Under the pieces are notes generated by a model. That model ran no database searches. It was not told the origin of the DNA and saw only the letters and a program-made list of their open reading frames with translations. The translations under genes were made by a program, and so were the position numbers. DNA of 8,365 nt from Psychrobacter sp. (GTDB taxonomy: Bacteria; Pseudomonadota; Gammaproteobacteria; Pseudomonadales; Moraxellaceae): assembly GCF_030454045.1 (NCBI RefSeq), contig NZ_JAKDJE010000103.1, positions 1 through 8,365 of the forward strand. The letters run 5' to 3'. The first letter of the stretch is position 1. Each line of letters opens with the position of its first letter. This document shows, one piece after another, positions 1 to 7,196 of the stretch.

Positions 1-6
1 CTTATT

Positions 7-11
7 CTCCT
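7..11 (-). promoter_or_regulatory. Shine-Dalgarno of a gene starting outside the window
   Basis: On the minus strand the window ends with AACAGGAGAATAAG, a near-perfect Shine-Dalgarno sequence (AGGAG) with about six bases left before the edge. A start codon immediately beyond position 1 would have ideal spacing. The promoter just upstream supports a reverse-strand gene starting there. The gene itself is not visible, so its product cannot be named. Confidence 0.45.
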
Positions 12-19
12 GTTAGTGG

Positions 20-48
20 ATTATAAGCAGTTACACAGAGTTTGGGAA
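20..48 (-). promoter_or_regulatory. candidate sigma-70 promoter, reverse strand, left edge
   Basis: Reading the minus strand, a perfect -10 hexamer TATAAT (positions 25-20) lies 17 bases after TTCCCA (48-43), which matches 4 of 6 bases of the -35 consensus. Transcription would start near position 13. That gives a very short leader containing the AGGAG at 7-11. The promoter sits downstream of the uvrA terminator, so the off-window gene appears to be transcribed independently of uvrA. Confidence 0.45.
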
Positions 49-114
49 ACTCCCCTAGACAAATTTCCGCTTAGGGTTTTTATATGTCGACACCAACCAA
101 ACTAAATCCAACAA

Positions 115-144
115 AAAAGGCCACTCCCGAAAGAGTGGCCTTTT
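115..144 (-). terminator. intrinsic terminator of uvrA
   Basis: A perfect 12-bp inverted repeat (115-126 with 133-144, core GGCCACTC/GAGTGGCC) encloses a six-base loop. On the minus strand the hairpin ends in a run of six T, so it fits a rho-independent terminator about 37 bases past the uvrA stop codon. The plus-strand reading also has four T after the stem, so it may work in both directions. Confidence 0.9.
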
Positions 145-180
145 AGCAATAACTCACTATCAATAATCTGCTAATTTATT

Positions 181-3093
181 TTAGCTTACGTCTTTTAATC
201 CTTGCTCAAGCATCGGTTTCAAAAACTCACCCGTGTGTGAGCCTTCGACCTCTGCGACCTCTTCTGGCGTACCCTCCGCGATAATCATGCCGCCACCTTT
301 ACCGCCTTCAGGGCCAAGATCAATCACCCAATCCGCAGTTTTGATGACATCCAAGTTATGCTCAATGACCACGATGGTGTTACCTTTATCGCGTAGCGCA
401 TGCAAGATATTAAGCAGCTTATCGATATCATGGAAATGCAGGCCAGTGGTCGGCTCATCCAAGATATAGAGCGTCTGTCCGGTATCACGCTTGGCAAGCT
501 CGCGTGCCAGTTTCACCCGCTGCGCTTCACCGCCAGATAGGGTCGGTGCAGACTGACCCAAGCGAATGTAGCTCAGTCCCACATCCATCAACGCTTGCAG
601 GCGACGATAGATCGCTGGAATCGCCGAGAAGAACTCAGTGGCGTCCTCTACCGTCATCTCGAGCACGTCAGCGATGGTTTTGCCTTTATAGTGAATCTCT
701 AAGGTCTCGCGGTTATAACGCTTGCCTTCACAGGTGTCACACGGCACATACATATCCGGTAAGAAATGCATCTCAACTTTGATGAGACCGTCGCCTTGGC
801 ACATCTCACAGCGTCCGCCTTTGACGTTGAAGCTAAAGCGCCCAGCTTTATAACCACGTGCGCGGGCTTCAGGGGTTTGCGCGAACATCTCACGCACGGG
901 AGTGAAGACGCCAGTATAAGTCGCAGGATTGGAGCGCGGGGTACGACCAATTGGGCTTTGATCGATATCGACCATTTTATCCAAATGCTCAAGACCGCTA
1001 ATGCTGTCATGCTTATCCGCGATTAGCGTTGAGGCATTGTTTAATTGCGTGGCGGCGATAGGCATAAGCGTACGGTTAATCAGCGTTGATTTACCAGAAC
1101 CCGATACACCTGTGACACACGTCATCACCCCAACGGGCAGGCTCAGATCGACGTCTTTTAGGTTGTTGCCTGAGGCGCCTTTGAGCTCGATAGTCATCGG
1201 TACCTTTTTAGTTTTGGCTTTCGCTTTACCTTTAACCTCGACCTCTACGGTTTTGGCTTTATGCCGCACTTTTGGTATCTCAATGCGTTTTTCGCCCGAC
1301 ATATATTGTCCGGTGAGCGAGTCTGGCGTTGCCATCACTTCATCGACCGTGCCCTCGGCGATGATATGACCACCGTGTACGCCAGCCCCAATACCGATAT
1401 CGATGACGTGATCCGCTTGACGAATCGCATCTTCATCGTGCTCAACGACCAGTACGGTATTACCTAAATCACGCAGGCGTGTTAGAGTCTTTAGCAAGCG
1501 GTCGTTATCACGCTGATGCAGACCGATCGACGGCTCATCAAGGACATACATCACGCCCATCAGACCTGCACCGATTTGACTGGCCAAACGAATACGCTGC
1601 GCTTCACCGCCGGATAGGGTTTCGGCAGAGCGCGCTAGGGTTAGATAATCGAGGCCAACGCTGACCAAGAAGTTTAAGCGCTCGTTAATCTCTTTAAAGA
1701 TCTTCTCGGCGACTTCCCCTTTATGACCACTGATTTTAAGACTCTTATAATAGTCCGCCGCGTCGCCAATGGAGAGCTTGACGATTTCAGCGATGGTTTG
1801 TTCATCGACACGCACGTTACGCGAGATTTCATTGAGGCGCGCGCCATCGCAGACGTTACAGGTGGTGTCAGCCAGATACTTTGCCAGCTCGTCCCGCACT
1901 AAGTTGCTTTGCGTTTTGGCATAACGGCGCTCAAGATAGGGTAGTACGCCTTCAAAAGGAACGGTTTTATTGGTTTTACGTCCGCGCTCATCGGTAAAGT
2001 TAAAGGTGAGCTTCTCTTTACCTGAGCCGTGCATGATCAGCTCTTGCTGCTTTTTGGGCAGCTCCGTCCACGGCGTATCCATATCGATATTAAAATGGTT
2101 ACAAACGGTGGTTAGCAGCCCAAAATAGTACGAGTGGCGCTTATCCCAACCGTTAATCGCGCCTTGATTGAGCGTCTTATCAACATGAGTAATGAGCTTT
2201 TCAGCAGCGAAATACTGACGCTTACCCAGTCCATCACAAGTTGGGCAAGCACCGTAGGGGTTGTTAAAACTAAACATGCGCGGCTCAAGCCCAGGTACAG
2301 CGCGATCACAAATCGGACAGCTGTGCTTGGCAGACATCACTTGATTATCAGAGCCGCCCTCAGTAGGATTACCATCCATAAAGTGCAGCGTCACTAGACC
2401 TTGTCCCAAACGTAGCGCGGTCTCCAAGCTCTCAGCGACGCGGTTACCTAAGTCATCACGAACCTTAAAGCGATCGACCACCACTTCGATGGTGTGCTTT
2501 TTCTTCTTATCGAGCGTCGGTAGCTCGTCAGTATCATAGACATGACCATCGACGCGTACGCGTACAAAGCCTTGACCGATCAATTGCTCAAGCAGCACTG
2601 TATGCTCTCCTTTACGCTCACGCACTACTGGCGCAAGGATCATAAGCTTGGTCTCATCGGGGAGTGCCATAACCTGATCGACCATCTCGGTCACCGACTG
2701 CGCCACCATAGGTTCGCCATGCTCTGGGCAATAAGGCGTGCCGATACGCGCGTATAATAGACGCAGGTAATCATAAATCTCAGTGATCGTACCGACCGTT
2801 GAGCGTGGATTATGGTTGGTCGATTTTTGCTCAATAGCAATTGCCGGTGACAAGCCTTCGATGCTATCGACTTCAGGCTTTTCCATCTGCGATAAGAACT
2901 GGCGCGCATAAGCGGACAGACTCTCGACATATCGGCGTTGTCCTTCGGCATATAGCGTATCAAAAGCCAAGGACGATTTACCAGAACCGGATAAACCAGT
3001 AATTACCACGAATTTATCACGTGGGATATCAAGATCAATGTTTTTGAGATTATGAGTACGTGCGCCGCGTATTGCGATATGGTCATGTGCCAT
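181..3093 (-). CDS. uvrA: UvrABC excinuclease subunit A (DNA damage-recognition ATPase)
   Basis: UvrA dimers scan DNA with UvrB, detect helix-distorting lesions and load UvrB for nucleotide excision repair in the cytoplasm. The 970 residues are full length (E. coli has 940) and contain every hallmark. The first ABC half has Walker A GLSGSGKS at 33-40, zinc-ligand pairs C259/C262 and C283/C286, signature LSGGEAQR at 493-500 and Walker B VLDEPS at about 517. The second half has Walker A GVSGSGKS at 662-669, zinc-ligand pairs C762/C765 and C785/C788, signature LSGGEAQR at 852-859 and ILDEPT at about 877. The linker between the halves (about 603-633) is some 16 residues longer than I recall in E. 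coli and is rich in Lys, Ala and Val. The ATG at 3093 gives the conserved N-terminus (IRGARTHNLKNI). Its ribosome site is weak: AGGA lies about 12 bases upstream. The gene is monocistronic, with its own terminator, and I see no E. coli-type LexA box upstream. Confidence 0.99.
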   Translation of the reverse strand: MAHDHIAIRGARTHNLKNIDLDIPRDKFVVITGLSGSGKSSLAFDTLYAEGQRRYVESLSAYARQFLSQMEKPEVDSIEGLSPAIAIEQKSTNHNPRSTVGTITEIYDYLRLLYARIGTPYCPEHGEPMVAQSVTEMVDQVMALPDETKLMILAPVVRERKGEHTVLLEQLIGQGFVRVRVDGHVYDTDELPTLDKKKKHTIEVVVDRFKVRDDLGNRVAESLETALRLGQGLVTLHFMDGNPTEGGSDNQVMSAKHSCPICDRAVPGLEPRMFSFNNPYGACPTCDGLGKRQYFAAEKLITHVDKTLNQGAINGWDKRHSYYFGLLTTVCNHFNIDMDTPWTELPKKQQELIMHGSGKEKLTFNFTDERGRKTNKTVPFEGVLPYLERRYAKTQSNLVRDELAKYLADTTCNVCDGARLNEISRNVRVDEQTIAEIVKLSIGDAADYYKSLKISGHKGEVAEKIFKEINERLNFLVSVGLDYLTLARSAETLSGGEAQRIRLASQIGAGLMGVMYVLDEPSIGLHQRDNDRLLKTLTRLRDLGNTVLVVEHDEDAIRQADHVIDIGIGAGVHGGHIIAEGTVDEVMATPDSLTGQYMSGEKRIEIPKVRHKAKTVEVEVKGKAKAKTKKVPMTIELKGASGNNLKDVDLSLPVGVMTCVTGVSGSGKSTLINRTLMPIAATQLNNASTLIADKHDSISGLEHLDKMVDIDQSPIGRTPRSNPATYTGVFTPVREMFAQTPEARARGYKAGRFSFNVKGGRCEMCQGDGLIKVEMHFLPDMYVPCDTCEGKRYNRETLEIHYKGKTIADVLEMTVEDATEFFSAIPAIYRRLQALMDVGLSYIRLGQSAPTLSGGEAQRVKLARELAKRDTGQTLYILDEPTTGLHFHDIDKLLNILHALRDKGNTIVVIEHNLDVIKTADWVIDLGPEGGKGGGMIIAEGTPEEVAEVEGSHTGEFLKPMLEQGLKDVS

Positions 3094-3691
3094 CGGTAAG
3101 GGGTTTCCTATTTTCTAAAGTGGGTCAGCAGTTCATAAAACCAACCAACAATTGTAAATTTAAAAAGTAAATAATGTTAAGTCATAATAAAATAGATAAA
3201 TAAAAGGAAAAAGCAGTCAAAGGCTTAACTATTTTTTAAACCCTATTCGCTTTCGTTAATTAACAAAAGTCTATCTTTGTCAGTTAGGGGTAAATAGCCA
3301 ACCGGTATTTATATTTTTACGATAGCTATTGAGTAAGTTTGAAACGGCTGCATTTCTTAGTAAACGAATAATTATCAGCAAGCCATATTCGTAGCAGAAC
3401 AATAAGTAAAAGAACAATGCTATCAACGCTTTACTTTATAGTCACGATTAGGCGATTATTCAAGTCAGGGACACGTATTAAAGAAGGTTGGTAACAAAAC
3501 TATAGAGATCATGAAGGTAGAGCTAGCGAGTAGCGCCTAGTAATAAAAGTCTCGGCAACCAAACGGCGAATGTCTTATACTAGGGGGCTTGATTTATAGG
3601 CCAGTGTTTTGATAAACCAGTAGTGATAAATCATGGTGCAGTACAAGTACCAGCAGTGAAAAAAAAGCAATGATCAATCAGTGAGGCAAGT
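3094..3691. other. 598-bp divergent intergenic region, no gene supported
   Basis: This spacer separates uvrA from the MFS gene and is densely interrupted by stop codons. I find no ORF with both a ribosome site and believable length, and no tRNA. Visible elements are the uvrA promoter candidate at its left end, a palindrome GTTAATTAAC (3255-3264) beside an ACAAA/TTTGT dyad (3264-3280), and an 8-base direct repeat AGAACAAT (3396-3403 and 3411-3418). A lone -10-like TATACT (3576-3581) lacks a good -35 and might serve the transporter gene. Confidence 0.6.
3151..3180 (-). promoter_or_regulatory. candidate uvrA promoter
   Basis: On the minus strand TTAACA (3180-3175) and TACAAT (3156-3151) each match five of six bases of the sigma-70 -35 and -10 hexamers. 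They are separated by 18 bases. Transcription would start near 3144, giving a leader of about 50 bases before the uvrA ATG. No CTGT-N8-ACAG LexA operator overlaps it. The assignment rests on consensus matching only, in AT-rich DNA where chance matches are common. Confidence 0.4.
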
Positions 3692-5056
3692 ATGAATAGC
3701 GTAGAGAAACGGGCAATCCTCGGAGTCGGTGGCATCTTTGCCTTGCGTATGATTGGCTTGTTTATGATTGTGCCGGTGTTTTCTGTTTATGGTGACAATT
3801 ATGCACACGCGACGCCGTTTTTGATTGGTCTGGCCGTTGGTATTTATGGACTAGGACAAGCGATCTTTCAGATACCGATGAGCCTTGCCGCTGATAAGTT
3901 TCCGCGTAAGCCGATTATCATGCTTGGTCTGATACTGTTTGCGGTGGGCGGTATTATTGCCGCCAATGCCACTGATATTTATCAGGTGATCATCGGGCGC
4001 GCGCTGGCAGGGAGCGGTGCGGTTTCTGCGGTGCTCATGGCATTGCTTGCCGACGTCACCCGCGAGGAGATGCGCACCAAGGCAATGGCGACGATGGGCT
4101 TGACTATTGCTACCTCCATCATGCTCGCCTTTGCCTTTGGGCCGTTATTAGTAGGCTCGCTTGGTATCTCAGGATTGTTTTGGCTGACGGCAGGTTTTGC
4201 TGTTTTAGCCATGCTGCTATTGCTGATGGTGCCCACGCCAATGCGCGTGCTCAAGCACAATCTGGACAACAAGTCGATTCGCGAGCAGTTAGCGACCGTC
4301 CTTAAGGTAGGGGATTTGAATCGCTTACACATCGGTGTCTTTGCACTACATCTAACGATGACCGCCATATTTGTCATACTACCGCACCAGCTCACAGAGG
4401 TGATGGGTCTATCGGTACGTCAGCAAGGCTTGGTCTACTTGCCGCTATTGTTTGTTGGTTTCGCAGTCGCCATTCCATTTATCATCATTGCCGAAAAGAA
4501 ACGTAAAATGCGCCAAGTCTTTCTAGCTGCTATCGCCTTAATGACTGCAGCCTTGGCATTTCTTGCCTTGGGTAGCCAAGTCGGTGTCGGTATTATTGTA
4601 GGTTTATTGCTCTATTTTATGGGTTTTAATTTGCTTGAGGCGACGATTCCATCCTGGATATCTAAGCGTGCACCAGTCGCCAATAAAGCAACCGCGATGG
4701 GGCTTAATTCATCTAGCCAGTTTTTAGGTGCGTTCGTTGGTGGCGCGATGGGCGGGCTGCTATTGAATCAGTCTAATCTGCTGGCATGGGGGCTCTTGTC
4801 ACTTGTCATGGGCATCGCATTGCTGCTGATTATCCCCATTGCTCAGCCACCTTATCTGTCGAGCACGACAGTAACCATTCCTAAAAACATCAATATCCAA
4901 GATTGGTCTCGGCAGATGCTAGCAGTTGATGGCGTGGATGAGCTGGTCGTTATGGCAAAAGAACAGGTCGCTTATCTCAAGTTAGATAAGACCCAAATAA
5001 CAGATGAGTCACGACAAACGCTATCGTATTTGGCGCAAAGTCCGTTAGATATTTAA
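3692..5056 (+). CDS. yajR: MFS transporter with C-terminal YAM domain (YajR-type)
   Basis: This is an inner-membrane major facilitator of the drug/proton antiporter type. Its 454 residues equal the length I know for E. coli YajR, and many stretches align with it, such as FQIP near 59, GRAL.GSGA near 102 and TAMG..S.SQFLG near 334. Twelve hydrophobic segments span about 7-384 with a polar central loop at 183-210. The tail at about 385-454 (PPYLSS, IPKNI, GVDELVV) matches the small ferredoxin-like YAM domain that sets YajR apart from other MFS proteins. Motif A between TM2 and TM3 reads MSLAADKFPRK (63-73): Asp68, Arg72 and Lys73 are kept, but the usual glycines are Ser64 and Pro71. GAGG lies five bases before the ATG, fixing the start. 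The family's substrate is not established, so I name none. Position beside uvrA and ssb resembles the MFS gene found there in Pseudomonas. Confidence 0.87.
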   Translation: MNSVEKRAILGVGGIFALRMIGLFMIVPVFSVYGDNYAHATPFLIGLAVGIYGLGQAIFQIPMSLAADKFPRKPIIMLGLILFAVGGIIAANATDIYQVIIGRALAGSGAVSAVLMALLADVTREEMRTKAMATMGLTIATSIMLAFAFGPLLVGSLGISGLFWLTAGFAVLAMLLLLMVPTPMRVLKHNLDNKSIREQLATVLKVGDLNRLHIGVFALHLTMTAIFVILPHQLTEVMGLSVRQQGLVYLPLLFVGFAVAIPFIIIAEKKRKMRQVFLAAIALMTAALAFLALGSQVGVGIIVGLLLYFMGFNLLEATIPSWISKRAPVANKATAMGLNSSSQFLGAFVGGAMGGLLLNQSNLLAWGLLSLVMGIALLLIIPIAQPPYLSSTTVTIPKNINIQDWSRQMLAVDGVDELVVMAKEQVAYLKLDKTQITDESRQTLSYLAQSPLDI

Positions 5057-5120
5057 ATAGCGGCAGAGACCCAAATTTATAGAAATAAGGGCAAATAGGC
5101 AGAATTGAATGGCCAGCAGC

Positions 5121-5145
5121 CGTATAGATCGTGTAGCGTATAGAT
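5121..5145. repeat. 9-bp direct repeat CGTATAGAT upstream of the lipoprotein gene
   Basis: CGTATAGAT occurs exactly at 5121-5129 and 5137-5145, a period of 16 bases, in the spacer between the transporter and lipoprotein genes. The shorter CGTATAG appears again at 6007-6013, upstream of ssb. The repeats could be operator half-sites on one face of the helix, or chance in a low-complexity spacer. Confidence 0.35.
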
Positions 5146-5197
5146 AATCATCAATCGGTGAGTGTCAGATATTTATCTCTATTTAAAAGGAATTAAT

Positions 5198-5808
5198 ATG
5201 AGTAAATTTAAGATATTGTCTGGTAGTGTCATAGAAGGTAAAAAGAAGGCGCATTGCTCAATTGCCAAGTTAACAGTAGGTATTGGTCTATCGGCCACGC
5301 TACTGACATCTGGCTGTGCCACGCAAAATATTCAAGCCTATCAGAACACCACACCAACGCTTGATATGCATAAGTTTTTCTCAGGTCAAATCGAGGGGTG
5401 GGGCATGTTTCAAGGGCATGATGGTGAGGTCAAAAACGCTTTTATGTCGATATCGATGCGACTCACGAAGGCGATGATGTCATCATTCTGGACGAAAAAT
5501 TTTCGTGGGCAGATGGGTCAAAATCGCAGCGTATATGGCGACTGACTGAGAAAAGTAATGGACGCTGGATTGGTACAGCAGGCGACGTCGTTGGCGAGGC
5601 AACCGGCGATGTGGTAGGCAATACCCTGCATTGGGATTATGTATTAAATCTGCCAGTCGAGGACAAAACCTACAAAGTGAATTTTGACGATTGGATGTAT
5701 CTCATTAATGACGATGTCATGCTCAATCGTTCAGTGATGACAAAGTTTGGCGTCGAGCTTGGCAGCGTGACATTAAGTATGCATCGCAAAAATACTGATA
5801 CTGAGTAA
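5198..5808 (+). pseudogene. DUF3833-type lipoprotein gene with a one-base frameshift
   Basis: AAAAGGAA seven bases before the ATG at 5198 sets the start. The N-terminus has a basic KKK (15-17), a hydrophobic stretch at about 24-37 and a lipobox-like LTSGC with the lipidation cysteine at residue 40. Ala follows the cysteine, which suggests sorting to the outer membrane. The frame then fails: after GEVKNAF translation runs into out-of-frame sequence and stops at 5545. From about 5437 the adjacent frame gives clear DUF3833 sequence to 5808: LDEKFSWADGS, the repeated GDVVGEATGDVVG, FDDWMYL, NRSVMTKFGVELG. The span is 611 bases, not a multiple of three. One added base restores 203 residues. A sixth A in the A-run at 5432-5436 would give VKKRFYVDI, which fits the family best; a fifth T in 5440-5443 would also work. 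It may be a real mutation or a sequencing error. Family function is unknown. Confidence 0.8.
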
Positions 5809-5932
5809 CAGATAGAGCGTGAGAAACGACTTAAAAAGAATAAGCGGACGGTGTTCATACCTATTTTAAAATGGCAAAATAGTGGCGTGTTTATTGGTTA
5901 AACTTTTATCTTGCATACCTAAGCGACATAGA

Positions 5933-5962
5933 TTGACGTTTATCATAGCTAGCCTGTAGATA
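5933..5962 (+). promoter_or_regulatory. weak candidate promoter for ssb
   Basis: TTGACG (5933-5938) is a five-of-six match to the -35 consensus. The best -10 at suitable spacing is the poor TAGATA (5957-5962), 18 bases on. A better isolated -10, TAAAAT (5985-5990), has no good -35. Some promoter is expected here because ssb stands alone after a 245-bp gap, but which hexamers are used is uncertain. Confidence 0.22.
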
Positions 5963-6053
5963 TTCGAACAAAAATTGGTTAAAGTAAAATCATATCATCG
6001 GTAGGACGTATAGGTTCTATCGAATAATTATTCATCAGCAAAAGGACGGTATC

Positions 6054-6680
6054 ATGCGCGGAGTTAATAAAGTTATCATTATCGGTAACCTTGGAGCAGA
6101 CCCTGAGGCGCGTCAATTTAATAATGGCGGGAGCGTGACCAATATCTCGGTGGCAACTTCTGAGCAATGGACAGACAAACAAAGTGGTGAAAAAAGAGAA
6201 GCGACAGAGTGGCATCGTATCTCACTGTTTAATCGTTTGGGTGAAATCGCTGCACAGTACCTGCGTAAAGGCAGCAAGGTCTATATTGAAGGCAGTCTAC
6301 GCACGCGTAAGTACCAAGACCAGAACGGTCAAGATCGTTATATTACGGAGATTCGAGCTGAGCAAATGCAAATGCTTGATGGTATGAGTGGTGGCCAAAG
6401 CGATAATGGAGGCTTTAGTAACAATCAAGGTGGACAAAACTCAAACAGTTACGGCAACCAAGGCGGCCAAAGTAATCAGAATAACTTTGCTCAGCAAGTG
6501 GGCAATCAGCCAGCACAGCAAGGCGGCTATAACAACCAAGCGAGTGGTGGGCAAAACAGCTTTAACAATCAAAATGCGCCCGCTCAGCAAAACCAGTTTA
6601 ATCAACCGGCTCAGAAACCTGCGCAGTCTAGACCTACGGCTATGCCAGATGGTCCTGTAGATGATGATATCCCGTTCTAA
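6054..6680 (+). CDS. ssb: single-stranded DNA-binding protein
   Basis: SSB coats single-stranded DNA as a tetramer during replication, recombination and repair, and recruits partner enzymes through its tail. The OB-fold (about 1-110) opens with NKVIIIGNLGADPE and retains Trp39, Trp53 and Phe59 at the positions of E. coli DNA-stacking aromatics; the third tryptophan is replaced by Tyr87. Residues 111-195 form a linker made almost entirely of Gly, Gln, Asn, Ser and Ala. The C-terminus is the canonical acidic tip DDDIPF (203-208) that docks partners such as exonuclease I, RecQ or PriA. At 208 residues it is somewhat longer than the 178 of E. coli, the extra being linker. AAAGGA lies seven bases before the ATG. 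It forms a single-gene unit closed by two terminators. Confidence 0.98.
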   Translation: MRGVNKVIIIGNLGADPEARQFNNGGSVTNISVATSEQWTDKQSGEKREATEWHRISLFNRLGEIAAQYLRKGSKVYIEGSLRTRKYQDQNGQDRYITEIRAEQMQMLDGMSGGQSDNGGFSNNQGGQNSNSYGNQGGQSNQNNFAQQVGNQPAQQGGYNNQASGGQNSFNNQNAPAQQNQFNQPAQKPAQSRPTAMPDGPVDDDIPF

Positions 6681-6717
6681 CTTATACAATAACCTGATAG
6701 TGTAGAGAAAAGTCATT

Positions 6718-6746
6718 AGAGCCTATACTTATAGGCTCTTTTTTTT
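6718..6746 (+). terminator. intrinsic terminator of ssb (first of two)
   Basis: The arms AGAGCCTA and TAGGCTCT (6718-6725 and 6732-6739) form a strong hairpin around a short TA-rich loop and lead directly into eight T (6739-6746). It lies about 38 bases past the ssb stop codon and is a textbook rho-independent terminator. Confidence 0.95.
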
Positions 6747-6784
6747 GTTTAAAAGATAAAGATTTGAACAAGTATCTTTGAATT

Positions 6785-6812
6785 AAAAATCCCGTTAATA
6801 GCGGGGTTTTTT
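6785..6812. terminator. second intrinsic terminator, probably bidirectional
   Basis: AAAAATCCCG (6785-6794) pairs with CGGGGTTTTT (6802-6811), including one T-G wobble, around a seven-base loop. The plus strand ends in six T and the minus strand in five T, so the hairpin could stop transcripts from both sides. It backs up the ssb terminator about 40 bases upstream. Confidence 0.85.
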
Positions 6813-7196
6813 AGTTTTTATGAATAAATTATTAAAAGATTGCCTATATGTTTATATTCACGCGATATCAGAGATTAAGTATCAAATAATAGACTTGCTT
6901 ATTGTTATTTTACTAATAAAAAACAAAACTTATGTTTATTTTTATTCTGCTATTAAAGGCTGGAAATATATGCGCTTACTATTGAGTGGTTTATCAAGGA
7001 AGTGTGGTTGTTCACTGTTGTATATAACCGTTATTTTTTAGAAGCGTTGTTGCCATTATTTTTATTTTCAATTTTTATATTGAAATTTATAAAAACTACC
7101 TTTCATTCCATATATAAACCGTTCGCTCTATCCACTTTAATTATCACTAACAGTTGATGCATGACGTTGATATACTTAATTAAAATAAATAATGTA
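6813..7196. other. AT-rich stretch without a supported gene
   Basis: This segment is visibly richer in A and T than the genes around it. One frame is open from an ATG at 6820 to 7041 (73 codons), but no ribosome site precedes it and it begins just after a terminator. Another frame is open from 6957 to a TGA at 7155-7157 with no ATG. It encodes a hydrophobic, aromatic-rich peptide (EWFIKEVWLF near its start, LLPLFLFSIFILKF in the middle). Both may be by-products of base composition or remains of a decayed small membrane-protein gene. A perfect 7-bp dyad TTTCAAT/ATTGAAA (7066-7072, 7079-7085) also lies here. Confidence 0.5.

Noticed and set aside
53..81. CCCTA/TAGGG dyad followed by five T on the plus strand
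   Set aside because: The stem is only five base pairs around a 14-base loop, too weak for an intrinsic terminator.
1..105. Plus-strand open frame from the window edge to TAA at 103-105, possibly a gene tail
   Set aside because: The peptide has no recognisable features, and the same bases hold a convincing reverse-strand promoter and ribosome site.
3094..3300. SOS (LexA) control of uvrA
   Set aside because: No CTGT-N8-ACAG operator is visible, and Acinetobacter-type bacteria lack the E. coli LexA system, so SOS control cannot be claimed from sequence.
5432..5443. Programmed ribosomal frameshifting in the lipoprotein gene
   Set aside because: There is no canonical X XXY YYZ heptamer in the right register and no evident downstream stem. 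The homopolymers are short. A mutation or read error is simpler.
5162..5545. 127-residue reading of the lipoprotein gene from a GTG at 5162
   Set aside because: The ATG at 5198 has a clear AAAAGGAA ribosome site and gives a normal signal peptide. The GTG has none. The stop at 5545 is a frameshift product, not a natural end.
5611..5808. Separate 65-residue ORF
   Set aside because: It is the C-terminal part of the frameshifted DUF3833 gene, and the same frame continues upstream to about 5437 without a stop.
5861..5882. CTATTTT/AAAATAG inverted repeat after the lipoprotein gene
   Set aside because: The arms are perfect but AT-only apart from the ends, and no T-run follows, so it is a poor terminator candidate.
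6820..7041. 73-codon ORF starting with ATG in the AT-rich spacer
   Set aside because: It has no ribosome site, starts eight bases after a terminator T-run, and its composition follows the AT-rich base content. I mention it only as possible gene debris.
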